Shown: in pieces, positions 1 through 10,845 of the stretch
How the letters are laid out: every line of letters begins with the position of its first letter
Numbering within the stretch: position 1 is the first letter of the stretch
Origin: Erodium maritimum
Lineage: Eukaryota > Streptophyta > Magnoliopsida > Geraniales > Geraniaceae
Assembly: GCA_963921825.1 (NCBI GenBank)
Contig: OY997589.1
Coordinates: 5,580,001-5,644,000 of the forward strand
Length of the DNA: 64,000 bases
Direction: 5' to 3'
Position numbers and translations under genes: made by a program
Notes under the pieces: model-generated
Told to the model about the DNA's origin: nothing
What the model saw: only the letters and a program-made list of their open reading frames with translations
Databases searched by the model: none

Positions 1-445
1 ATGCCATCTGAATCAGACAAACTTGATTTGCTCATACTTAACTTGGCATGTAGAGTGTAATTAAGATAAAATTGGAGCACTTGAAGTATGCAAGGTGAAA
101 GGGGGAGATGGATGGTTTTTCCTTTTCTTATAGTCGCCTCAATCAAAATCAATCAGTCTGACTAATTACGATCTAATTGCATGGAAGAACTATTTTAGTT
201 AATCCAATTTTATAAGTTTCGTTCTTTTTAAGGAACTTGAATTATTAGTGTAAACTAGAGTATTCAATTAATACTGAATATATTGGAAATGGATCACTAC
301 GAGCATGTAACGACGTCGTTTGGTCAATTGTTCACTAAGAGCATGTAACGACGTTGTTTGGTCAATTGTTCTGAATCAATCCACGATTCTCGGCTCTTCT
401 TCATCCTCTGTTAATCAGAAATGGTCTTTTGCTCGATCAATTCAA
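1..445. other. Intergenic, upstream of the PPR pseudogene
   Basis: AT-rich sequence with no recognisable gene. The only structure I see is a short direct duplication at 301-371. It probably holds the former promoter of the PPR gene, but I cannot point to a TATA box with confidence. Confidence 0.5.
301..371. repeat. Direct duplication, 38-bp period
   Basis: The 33-bp segment beginning GAGCATGTAACGACG occurs at 301-333 and again at 339-371, with one mismatch and a 5-bp spacer. It lies about 75 bp upstream of the first ATG of the PPR pseudogene. Confidence 0.85.
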
Positions 446-615
446 ATGCAGACGAACATGAGACCTCACTCTGTCTCTAAGCTCTGCCTAAAGAACCCAA
501 TCGTCGCTCTGCTACAAATCTCCAAAAACACCTCACAGATCCTCCAAATCCACGCCCAGCTCATCACCACCAATCTCATCGCCAACACCTTCAACATCAG
601 TCGATTACTCGCATC

Positions 616-1985
616 CAGGGTCGTCTCAAGCTTTAACCGAGTTAAGCAACCGCTTAAGGCTTTAGATCCAACAAGCCTCATAAAATTAAATAATCAGTTG
701 TTTAAACTTTATCACTAGTTGTGCCAATTTTGATCTCGATTCAAATTCGTTTTTTAGAAGAAGAAAAAAAACAATTCTCATCCAAAAGGAAGATAATTTT
801 TCTTGATTTTTGAACGTTCTAACAATTCTATAGATCTTTATTTAGCAATGAAAACTATCATTAATGAAACAAAACATGCAAGTTCAATTTATTAGTGATT
901 AATGAACTAAAAATAGAGATGAAACACACTATAATCTTTGTTTGAGGAATAACAAGCAATGTATCAACTTCACCACGGAAATGCATAAACTAAAATAATA
1001 TGATAAAGTACATTGTCAAGAGAAACTCTTCCAAAATTATTGCAATAAAAAAAGATGTTATGAAAGTTTCATTTCATGATTAATCAAGATAATAAGTAGA
1101 GTTGATCATATATACATATCACATGAAGTTGTATTGTCCAGACTCTAAGAAAATGAGTCATTCATTAGAGATGGAGATAGAGATGCTTCCTAATCGTTGA
1201 CATGGAGATGCTTAACGGAGAGTAAAGACCAGAGGCCATGAACATGAATGGTGATTTATTTCTGGCTCCTTAGTCCAAAATCAAATGGATCACTAAACAT
1301 GAGTTTGTTTATAAGCGTTTTTAATCTTTATAAAACAACAACAATTAAATGAAGTTGGACACATATACTAAGGTAACCAGGAGAATGTGTTGGCCTGTCC
1401 TATTTTGTATTTGCCGGTTAAACGGTGGGTTTCAATACCGAATAGTTCTTAGAAATTCTCACCAACCTATTGCATTGCATCGTTATTCTAAGTTCTGACG
1501 GGTTTCTTATTTTTGGTTATATTTGATTGATCATTGTTAAAACTCATATTTAGTATTTTAAAGTTATTTTAATTGTAGAAATTTCTAGAAGATAATGACA
1601 ATAACTAGTCATACACGACGTCACATATATTATAGATAATGTAGTGTAATTTTCTAGAATTATCTTGAACTTATCACATCCGAACATGACATGAATATAT
1701 CTTATTTGAGGATAAACGTGAATCCTTAAATATTCGGATTTTATATATAATTCTAGACGGTAAATTTTATCCATTGAGAGTGTCTTGTTAAAAACTAATA
1801 TACATCATACATTTTAGATTTTCTAGTTTTATAAATAGACGTTGAAGCTCACTTGCTCAATATCATCTAGTATAATCTTTTTATATGAATTTTTTTACTT
1901 ATTTTCCTATTATATTATTTCATAAGAAAAAAAGTTATCAATCAAATTCTCGTTTTAGGCCCCAAAAATCATTGGGCCGACCCTG
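616..1985. mobile_element. Non-autonomous hAT-type DNA transposon, 1.37 kb, in PPR exon
   Basis: The element starts CAGGGTCGTCTC and ends GGGCCGACCCTG, so its terminal inverted repeats match over CAGGGTCG. It is flanked by a perfect 8-bp duplication, CTCGCATC, at 608-615 and 1986-1993. An 8-bp target duplication with CAGGG termini is the hAT signature. Removing the element and one duplication joins the PPR reading frame without a gap, which confirms the boundaries. No transposase reading frame is visible inside, so it is probably a deletion derivative mobilised in trans. Confidence 0.85.
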
Positions 1986-4562
1986 CTCGCATCCATAACA
2001 TCACTGAACACGCCCAACATGGACTATGCGGAACTCGTCTTCACCCGAATACAAGAGCCCAACGCTTTCATGTACAACACCCTGATCAAATGACATGTTG
2101 ATTGCTCGAACCCGCGAGAGCGCTGAGATTTTGTGTTGGCACGAGGAGAGGAAGGTTTCGAGGGGGATAATCACACGTACCCTGTAAGAACAGCCTCCGG
2201 TCGATCCCGGTCGAACCGGCGAATCCTGGCGGAAGTTGACTTTTAGCCGGAAAAGTCAACCGATGACTCCGGGAGTCATTCGGGACCTTTCAGGGGCCCA
2301 AAAAGCTTAATCGTCGTTACGGTTAGCTTAATTTGGCCGTTTCCTTTCAAATGGTTGTAATTGTGCAAAAGTCAATTTTCGTTCAAAAGGAGCCTATTTA
2401 TCGACTAAGCTTAATTAAAATTGAGGTGCTGGAAATAATTAAGGGCAAAGTGGTCCCTACATGGACACTTGTCCATGTTAGCTTGGAGGGGAATAAAGGA
2501 GGCTAAAAGGACCCTTTTAACCCTCATGAGTTGGCCTTGAGTGGATAAGAGCTAAGGGGATTTTTGGACTTTACAACTTTTAGGTTTTAAAGCATTTTGG
2601 GAGCAAAAATTCATTCATTATTTGTGCTAGCCGAATTTTAGAGAGAGAAAGCAGGAGAGGAGAAACCATGGAAACTTGAAGAAGAAGAAAGAGAGAAAGG
2701 AGCAAGCTTTTGTCAAGTTCTTCATCCAATCTTCTCAAAAACCCCAAAATCCTCTTCATCTATCCATTTACAAGGTAAGTAAACTCTAACTTTCTATTCT
2801 CAATTCATCTCAAGTTTGGGTTTCCATGGAAATTGCTTGAACTAGCTAGGTTTTGAGTTGTATGTTGTTAGGTGATGTTTTTAGAGAAGTAGATGATTGA
2901 TTTATGTAGAAATCAATGGTTTTTAGTTGTTTTTGGGTTGGAAATCTCTTGGGTAATTGTTGTTTTGATGAATCCTACCTTGGGTAGTGAAGGGTTGAAG
3001 TTATGTGACTGTTTTGGAGGTTTTTAGTGGTTAAAAATGGAGTTTTGGGTGTTGATTTCGTGGAAAGGAGGTTGGAGGAAGAGGAAGAACGAAATTGGTC
3101 TGGGCCGTCATGGATCCATGACGGGAGACTCCTTCACGAGCTTTTGGTAGTCGGGCTTGGGGTGTTAAGGGTCGCTGGAGCTCGCGCGCGTCAGATCTGA
3201 CGCTCCCCTCGCCGGCGAGCTCCTCCCAGCGTCGGATCTGGACAGACGGCCTGGGACTCGCACCAGAAACCCTTCCTTCGCCTTCTCCGTGCCTTGACGC
3301 CACCTCCACCGTGAAGAAACCCTCCCTCGAGTCCTGTCGTCGTCGCCGCCGTCGGAGGGAAGCTGGACGGAACCCTAACCCTAACCGCCTCATCTCAGAC
3401 CTGGGCGAGCTTGGGCTCGGGCCAGGAACGATGCTCGGGCCTCGGACTCGGGCCTTGGGCTTTAGCTTTGGTCTGGGCCTTGGGCCGGACCTGGTTTGGG
3501 CCTCGGGCATGAACTTGGTTCGGGCCTCAGGCCTAGACTGGATCTGAGGTCCGGGTCCTGGTTCGGGTCTGGATCCGGGTCCGGGTCGGGCTCGGGTCAG
3601 GTCCGGGTCTGAGGTAGGACTCGGGTCGGATCCAGGCAGGGCATTAATTTAATTTAAATAGATTAAATATTGGACTTAAAATCAGATAAATACCTGGACT
3701 TTCGGACTTTTTAAAGGACGTTTGGACAAACGAACTACTGGACTTAATCTGTTAACTCAGAGGACTTATTTAATTAATAATTTTGAGGACCGTTACGGAC
3801 TGGACCGGGACTGATGACCGTCCCTTTGTGTTAAAACCAGGCCTTTGCCCTAAGCACGGAGAAGACCAGAGTTGGCCAGGACGTCAGCAGCTAGGAGACG
3901 CAACTGTTGGTTCTTCTAGAGGTAGGGATTACCTCGAAACCCGCTTATTTACGGTTGTTCTAGAAGGCATATAGGGAAACCTAATAATCGGTTAAATAAC
4001 TAGTATGCATATAGGATGTGGATAATTAGCGTAGACGTTTAAACTGCGAACATTTACGATTTCAGTCTTGGGAATTGTCGTGCTGGTAGAATCAGGCCAT
4101 GTCGCGCCTGTAAGATTGTTTGTTGTATGAATCTGCTTGGTGTTGTGTTGTTTGAATGGATAATAAGTAACGAACATGAAAACGAGTAGAATTGAACTAG
4201 TAATACATGTTGATGACTTAAGTGGTTATTTCCTGTTATGTGAATTGTTGAACTGTGGGAGGGTTGGGGATTGAATACCGGATAAGTCGGTGGGGTTACC
4301 ACGTGGAGAGTGGTGTCGGTAAGTGTTGGTAAGTACATGATCGCTGTGTGAGTTTGATTGTGATTGTGATTGTGAGTGTGTTCGTGATTGTGTTCGTGAT
4401 TGTTTTGATGCGCGACCGGTAAAGTGTGAGAGATGTACTTCCGTCAGGTGTATCATACCTTCCGGCGCGTAATCGGTAAAGTGTTGCGTTTATGGTACTT
4501 TGGTCCCGCGAAGAGGTGTTTTCCCTACCTTCCGACTAGCACTCGGTAAAACGCATTTTGTG

Positions 4563-4682
4563 CCGCGATGAGGTTGTTCCGCGATGCCGCGATGAGGTTG
4601 TACCGCGAAGAGGCTGGGCCTGTGTGTTCCGCGATGAGGTTGTACCGCGAAGAGGCTGGGCCTGTGTTCCGCGATGAGGTCG
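4563..4682. repeat. Tandem repeat, about 42-bp unit, inside LTR
   Basis: Units beginning CCGCGATGAGGTTGT recur at 4563, 4587, 4629 and 4669, with the full unit including GCGAAGAGGCTGGGCCTG. Spacings of 24, 42 and 40 bp show one truncated unit. Confidence 0.8.
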
Positions 4683-6049
4683 CCGCCTCTCCCGACTTTG
4701 TGTTGGGAAAAGTTGCGTACGACTTTGCCGGGCCGAGCGGGTTGCTCCCGAGACCTTGCATTCGTGTGAATTGGTTCTGCTATTATTATCTTGGTTTTGA
4801 TTGAGATTTGTTGTGTTTTGAGTGTTGCGGTGCCTGTGGCTGTGGTGGTTTCTTTGGTTTGCTCCTTCGGTGTTGCATTGGTTTATTGACTATTGTCGAG
4901 TTAAGGTTGGAGATTGTTGGTCCGGTGGGTGACCGGGTAAATTGATTAATGTTTTAAAATGGTTAAGTGTCGCATCTATTTGATCAACCCTTGTTTTAAT
5001 CGTTAAACTTTAAACCTCGGATTGCGTTTTTGGTAAATCTGTAAAGAGGCGGTTTTCTTGGTTTTTCTTACTGAGCGTCAAGCTCACCCCTTACCGTGTT
5101 GTATACAGGTTTTACTTATGACTTGGAGTAGTGGACATCGCAGAGCTGGGGAGCTAGCGGATGCCCGGGGTTTTACTTGTTGTTATTAGAGACGTATTGT
5201 GTTTGTTTTTATTTTATTTTATATTGACTGAGCTTGAGACTTTTGTGTGGAACCCTGCTGATTTATATTATTCTCCCAATTTCAGACGTCATCCGTGACG
5301 GGGAGCCTCACGGCTCTGTGACTCGAACCGTGACAGACTAGTTTTGAGCCTTTTTAGTCCTTTTTGGGTGTTTTTCGTTTATTTCGAAAGGTTATCTCAA
5401 ACCGAATGTTTGGGGGTTTTAACTTAGATGTTTGCCTCTTAAAACCACCCTCGTTTAGTCTTTAATTCTAGTGTTAATTTATGTTCCTGGACCTTGATCT
5501 CGAGCTCGGAGGAGGGGACTACACGCCGGTTGTGTGATTGAGCTTTGGAAAGCTTTTGAGGTAGGGAAGAGTAGTAAATTTCCGCTTTTAATTATGAAAT
5601 GCTAATAGTATGCATATAGAACGATAATACCCGGAAGAGTCTTAGTTTGCATATAGGATGTGATTCACTAGAATAACCGTTTTCAATTATGGGAAATTGT
5701 CGTGCTGGTAGAATGGCCATGTCGAGCTTTAGGATTGCGTGTTGATTGTGATTGCTTATGGTTGTTCGTCCTCAAATGTAGATGCATGATACACTCTTGG
5801 TTAAATTAAGAATCATATTAAACTACACGAATTATGATGAGCATGATATAAATGGTTACTCTGTGACATGATTGGTTGAGTGATTGTGTTGCATGTTATA
5901 TGATTGTGCCTTGTGATATGATCGGGTGAATGATAGATCGATGGAACGTGTTTGGTAAGTCATGGTGGTAAGCTTGGTTGATAATGTGAGTTCGGTGTAA
6001 TGTGTTTGTTTGGTATTGTGTGTATTGTTGTTACTTGCCCCGAGGGTGT

Positions 6050-6345
6050 TTCCGGAAAGATATCCGACTGAGGGGTGTGCCGATCCGATATGTTTATATT
6101 GTTGTTTCACCCCGATGATACGTGTTCCGGGAAGACCTAGGCCGATGGATGTTCCGGTATGGTATATTGTTGTCTTACCCGATGCTACGTGTTCCGGGAA
6201 GACCTAGGCCGAGGGATGTTCCGGTATGGTATATTGTTGTCTCACCCCAATGCTATGTGTTCCAGGAAGACTGGTTTCACCCCGATGATGTGAGTTCCGA
6301 GAAGATATCTAGGCCGATGGGTGTTCCGGTACGATATGTGGGTTT
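6050..6345. repeat. Tandem repeat, about 67-bp unit, inside LTR
   Basis: Units containing GTTCCGGGAAGACCTAGG followed by ATGTTCCGGTATGG recur from 6123 at roughly 67-bp spacing. Degenerate copies extend to about 6050 on one side and 6345 on the other. Confidence 0.75.
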
Positions 6346-8300
6346 GTGTGTGGATCGGAGTCTTGTGGTTTATTTATCTATGTTTCGGTACTCATGTGTT
6401 TCTTTAGTTGATTTCTGTTGGTGTTTAAGTCGTGTCCCTGTTGACCTCTCTTGGTGTTGTCCTTTTATTAATTGTTTTAATCAAGAATTTTAATGATGAA
6501 GCGGGAGTCCTTTTCCCTTTACTACTTTTTCCTACTGAGCATAAGCTCACCCCCTTCGTGTTTACTGTTTTTACAAGTTTCGTTGATGAGTAGGCCTAGA
6601 GGACGTCTCAGGGCTCGGGAGCTCGTTGAGGGTCCGGGTTGTGTTATATATTAGAGACGTACCCCTTTTTCCATACTAAACTATGTTTTCAATTGTTCGG
6701 ATTCGAGCAGGTCGACTCATGTTATATTTATCGGAGTTGTTATTTTGGAACTGAATTGTGGAGTTGGATTCCGTTTTAACTTACTTTTATTAGTTTTCCT
6801 AGCTCACGTCTCGAGTCCGATCAAAACCGGATTTGGGGCGTGACATACCCATTTGTGTAGGGGTCGACGGAGGGACTGAGGCTTCACGGCGAGGTTCTGA
6901 AGAGAGGGTTTGGTCTGATCTGTTTGTGGTAAATGGGTTGATCGGAATGTACTGTAAGAGCGGGGAGAAGCAGGCGGCGAGAATGGTATTCGATGGGTTT
7001 GAAGAGAAGGACTCGGTGTCTTGGAATTGATGCTTGGTGGATATGTCGGGTCTGGAGAAATGGAGGATGCACGAAAGGTGTTCGATGAAACGCCTGAGAA
7101 GGATGTCATTACCTGGTCCATTATGATTGATGGGTATTGGAAGTTCCGCATCTCTTATGAAACTATAGCCTCTTTTGAAACTTTAGGTAACTAATTGCAA
7201 AAGTTTAAAATGTGAGAAAGTTATATGCAAACGTATAGTTCATCATAGCTATTAAATCAAGTTCATTTTGAGTAATTGTACTTCTGCATCACTTTCAAAA
7301 ACTAGGCGATGTAGTTGGTGCTCGTGAACTCTTCGACAACATGCCAACCAGACTTAAATACCGGGAGCTGTATTATCAACGCTTATTCAAAGGCTGGAGA
7401 GATCGAGGCAGCTCGACAACTATTCGATCAAATGCAAGAAAGATATATAATTACCTGGAGCATCATGATCGATGGCTATGCTGAACATGGAAACCCAAAG
7501 GAAGCTTTGAGTCTCTTCAGACAGATGCTTCACCTAGGAATGAGACCGGACACAATCTCCGTCATGGGCTCAATCTCAGCTTGTACCAAGTTGGGGTCTC
7601 TCGATCAAGGGAGATGGATACACATGAAGACACACAGGATCAAGACGGACATAGTTGTTCAGACAGCTCTCATGGACATGTACATGAAATGTGGAAGCCT
7701 CGAGGAAGCCAGAGAGATCTTCTACACCATGTGTAGTAGAAACGTTGTTTCGTATAATGTAATGATTACCGGACTTGGCATGAACGGGTTTGGAGAAGAA
7801 GCTCTGCAATGCTTTGCTCGAATGGAAAAGGAGGGGATAGTGAAGGATGACATGATCTTCCTCGGTGTTCTTACAGCTTGTAGCCATGCCGGTCTTGTTA
7901 AGGAAGGTCTTGATGTTTTCAAAGACATGATCGAACCTAGGCTTGAGCATTATAGTTGTTTGGTAGATCTCTTGTCCCGGGCAGGACAGCTAGAGCAAGC
8001 TCTGAATGTTATAGACTCCATGCCCATGAAACCAAGTTCGGCTCTGTGGGGATCAATGCTAATTATGCTATTGGCATGTCGGACTTACCAGGCTGTTCCT
8101 TTAGCTCAGAAAGTTGTGGAGAGACTTGTGAACCTAGGATCCGATGATTGTGGGGTTTATGTTCTGTTATTGAATATCTATGTTGATGTTGAATGTGGGA
8201 TCGTGTGGAGAGGACGAGGATAGGAAGACTAGAAAGGAAATTGGAAGCAGCATATTTGAGGTTAATGGAAACTTCCGAAAGTTAGCTCAATTGAAATGAG

Positions 8301-8974
8301 GAGATTAGAACGACCCAGAGCTTCTCGAAAATGCTCATGATTGAAGCAAAAGTTCGATAGAACATTGACTTGGGGTCATGGAGTAAAAGAGCGATTTTGT
8401 GAACTATATGTATAATCTGATTACATTTTTCTCTAGTTTGCACAAAATTACCTCTAGTTTAAATTTTTTGACATCCAACTATCTGAACTTATAAAAACTT
8501 ACACAACTCTTTCGTCATTAAAGATGAAAATACCATTGGCTCTAATTTCAAATGGGACTTCATAATTAACAAAAGCATTTTGATTAGACGTATAATATGC
8601 CAATGCATTAGTGTGAAATCACCTGGTAAAATCACTATTGACCATGGTTAATTACCCAAACCAATTGATGATGCTCTAATACACAATAGCTATGTTGAAG
8701 AGATTCAAATACTCCACCAATTCTCCATTTAGGTCCATTGTTGATCCTCTTTTGCAAGAGTAAAAGGTTTTGATACATAACTTAACTTAGGTTTCAAGTA
8801 TAAGCAACAAAAGGACACAAACAAGAGAGACAAATGTAGATAACATAACCATAGATAATTCATAATATTGCATACAAGCAAAAACCTTTTTTTAAGGTTT
8901 GAGGCAAGGCAAAACCAAACATAAGCAAAATAACATATAGTTCCACAGAAAGACAAACCTAAACAAAGAAGCAA
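8301..8974. other. Intergenic between PPR pseudogene and storekeeper gene
   Basis: AT-rich DNA that must contain the 3' untranslated region of the minus-strand gene ending at 8975. No gene is recognised. Confidence 0.5.
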
Positions 8975-10045
8975 TTAAATACCTTGACCATAGCCTAAAG
9001 CTTGAGACATATCAAGGAACAGCTTGGTCCTTGTCAAGTAGAGCTCAAACTCATCCACATTCATCTTCCTCCACCTGTCTTCAAGCTCCTTCACCTGCGA
9101 TTCCTGGGCCAAAGACATGTTGTCCTTCATGTGACCCCTCAGATTCTCCGGCATGAACTCTATCGACTTCTTCAAGCTCGGGTATGCAGACCAGAACCCG
9201 TCTTCATCAGGATCGACTTTAGTAGCCAGCATTGGCTTTATCTCCAAACTCTGTTCCTCTTTCGATCTCGATTTCGATTTCCCACCGTTTTTGTTCTTCT
9301 TATTAGTCTTCCCAGCACCATCAACGACAGCGCCATTGGATTCGACCGCGCCCCAGATCAGCTTAGAGAGCTGAAAGGACTTGTGATCGAGGGGCTTTGC
9401 GAAAACAGGGTCGTCCCCATTGGGGCATTTCTTCGCCTTGTTCTGGTACTTCTTCTTCATCTTCTTTATCTTGCTGAGGAGCTGGTCGAGCGAAGCTTGG
9501 ATGTGGATCGAACCCTTGATGTATTCGTTGAAATCAGCCAATTCCGTTATTGGGTTCGCCCCTTTCTCTGATTGGAACTTGATCATCCCCTCAAGGATCG
9601 CAATTTCGTCCTCCTCGCTCCAGATCCGCTGGAAAATCCCCTTCCTGGCGGTGTCTTCGCCTCCACTGGACGGCGTCGTTTTCTTCCTCTTCTTGCCCGG
9701 CTCCGGCGTTACTGGGGTTGGGGTTTCCGCCGGACGCTTTGAATTGACGGTGTCCTCCGCTGGCTTTCGGACGATTGGCTTGATTGTGAAATCGGAGGCC
9801 TTAGGAAGGGTCTCGTCGGAATCGAGGCTGGAACCTTGCAGCGGCGCGGCCGTCTCTTTCGCCGGAGTTTCTTCCTCTTCTTCTTCATCCTCTTCCTCCT
9901 CTTCTTCGTCCTCTTCTTCTTCTTCGTCCTCTACCTCATCTTCTGGCTTCTGCGCTCCTATTTCCTCTGAATGTTCCTCTTCTTCCTCATCGTCGTCGGA
10001 GGAGGAGGCGGGAGGAGGGTTGCCGAGTGGGCGCTTCGGGGCCAT
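8975..10045 (-). CDS. GeBP/storekeeper (DUF573) family transcription factor
   Basis: An intronless 356-residue protein. The family is plant-specific, nuclear and DNA-binding; members include GLABROUS1 enhancer-binding protein and storekeeper-like proteins, linked to cytokinin response, leaf development and sugar signalling. The start is the ATG of MAPKRPLGNPP. Residues 17-62 are a strongly acidic run of Asp and Glu (GAA/GAG repeats). Residues about 108-130 are basic with a PGKKRKK nuclear-localisation-like cluster. The diagnostic domain is at about 138-233, with RIWSEEDEIAILEGMI, then ADFNEYIKGSI, KIKKMKKKYQNK and DHKSFQLSKLIWG. The C-terminal part (about 285-356) has the family helix that ends EFELYLTRTKLFLDMSQAL and may act in dimerisation. 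It reads as intact. The family is clear; the exact paralogue is not. Confidence 0.93.
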   Translation of the reverse strand: MAPKRPLGNPPPASSSDDDEEEEEHSEEIGAQKPEDEVEDEEEEEDEEEEEEDEEEEEETPAKETAAPLQGSSLDSDETLPKASDFTIKPIVRKPAEDTVNSKRPAETPTPVTPEPGKKRKKTTPSSGGEDTARKGIFQRIWSEEDEIAILEGMIKFQSEKGANPITELADFNEYIKGSIHIQASLDQLLSKIKKMKKKYQNKAKKCPNGDDPVFAKPLDHKSFQLSKLIWGAVESNGAVVDGAGKTNKKNKNGGKSKSRSKEEQSLEIKPMLATKVDPDEDGFWSAYPSLKKSIEFMPENLRGHMKDNMSLAQESQVKELEDRWRKMNVDEFELYLTRTKLFLDMSQALGYGQGI

Positions 10046-10827
10046 GTCGACGGAAGAGAACGAGGGTTTAGAGGGAGACGAGTGAGGGAGGCGAGACCGA
10101 GACCGAGACCGAGACAGAGACCGAGACCGAAACCTAGATGTGTTTGTTTGTGTTTAGGTCGATGCGTTTTAGGTTGTATAGTTCTATACTTTTATGATCT
10201 ATTCGGACTGTACACGTCGACACATGTGTACAAGTCTAAGATAACTGATAAAAATGTAATCGAAACTGATAAAGCTAATTGATATAGCTAAATTAACCAA
10301 TCCATATTTGATAAATTGATAGTTATAGATTCAAGTGTTTGGGAATTGGAATGCCAAAACAATATATATATATAGAGATTAGAGCGTTCGAAATACAGAC
10401 TAATCAGTCCAAAAAAAGTAAGTGTTGAAAATAAAGCAGAAAACCCAAACATCATGAGATTTTAAAAGGTAAACTATTTGCACTCTTTCTAGATTGTTGA
10501 TACAAACAAACCGACATGTTCGGGTGTCGCCATCGTGTTGTTGTGTTGAGGATGGTGAGTTAGGACGAAGCCTATCTAATACTGATGTACTGGTGGTGTA
10601 CAAATGAACTAAAGAATCCCTCGTGGATCCAGCGCACATATCCCTTTCTTAGATAATCCATGAGTCCTATAAACACGAGACGCTTGCTCCCGATATAGAG
10701 TGGGAAAATTCTAATAACACTCGGTAGAAGTTCTACCACACAACAGTTAGTGAGGAGGTGGTATCAACTGCCCTCTCATTGGTCCCTATGGCACATAGGT
10801 TGGGATGACAATTGGGTGGGTATGAGG

Positions 10828-10845
10828 CGGGGATCATGATCCCCG
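10828..10845. repeat. Perfect 18-bp palindrome
   Basis: CGGGGATCATGATCCCCG is self-complementary over all 18 bases. It lies in decayed repeat sequence, with no gene nearby to suggest a regulatory role. Confidence 0.8.

Larger units (their letters stand above)
3995..6670. repeat. Diverged internal duplication inside the large LTR
   Basis: Two parts of the LTR share the same ordered landmarks. ATGCATATAGGATGTG occurs near 4005, and a near copy near 5645. GTCGTGCTGGTAGAAT occurs near 4077 and near 5699. TACTGAGC..AAGCTCACCCC occurs near 5070 and 6533. ATTAGAGACGTA occurs near 5187 and 6651. The order is conserved, so modules of about 1.2 kb (about 3995-5200) and 1.1 kb (about 5635-6665) look like an old tandem duplication. 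Edges are approximate. Confidence 0.65.
2183..6845. mobile_element. Large LTR (solo LTR or non-coding LTR element), 4.66 kb
   Basis: The element begins TGTAAGAACAGCC, ends GGGGCGTGACA, and is flanked by the 5-bp duplication TACCC at 2178-2182 and 6846-6850. TG...CA termini with a 5-bp duplication identify an LTR-retrotransposon insertion. The flanking PPR codons (HTYP|FV) join across it. No gag, protease, integrase or reverse transcriptase coding is visible in any frame, and I could not find a second copy of the terminal sequence that would mark two LTRs. It is therefore best read as one very long solo LTR, as seen for some Ty3/gypsy chromovirus-like families. Internal structure includes a diverged duplicated module and two short tandem arrays. 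A two-LTR, internally deleted element cannot be fully excluded. Confidence 0.75.
446..8300 (+). pseudogene. Pentatricopeptide repeat (PPR, PLS/E-type) protein, disrupted
   Basis: PPR proteins bind organellar RNA through tandem 35-residue helical repeats. PLS/E members act in mitochondrial or plastid RNA editing and processing. Four coding pieces survive. 446-615 has the N-terminus with ILQIHAQLITTNL, typical of the class. 1994-2182 has AELVFTRIQEPNAFMYNTLIK and continues the first piece exactly. 6846-7142 has LFVVNGLIGMYCKSGE-like and RKVFDETPEKDVITW repeats. 7305-8300 has at least five PPR motifs (AARQLFDQMQER, VVSYNVMITGLG) followed by a degenerate E motif (MPMKPSSALWGSML). The pieces are separated by a hAT element, a 4.66-kb LTR, and a roughly 160-bp insertion at 7143-7304. 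There are also in-frame stops just after 2092 and frameshifts near 2140, 7345 and 8205. Breakage beyond the two transposons means the gene is dead, not merely interrupted. I see no DYW domain. Confidence 0.85.

Noticed and set aside
4563..4682. Regular short repeats that could suggest a CRISPR-like array
   Set aside because: The units are contiguous tandem repeats without unique spacers, inside a plant LTR.
9002..10085. Plus-strand open frames of 189 and 221 codons opposite the storekeeper gene
   Set aside because: Antisense shadows of an acidic, GAA-rich coding region, giving long Ser/Phe/Leu runs without any domain.
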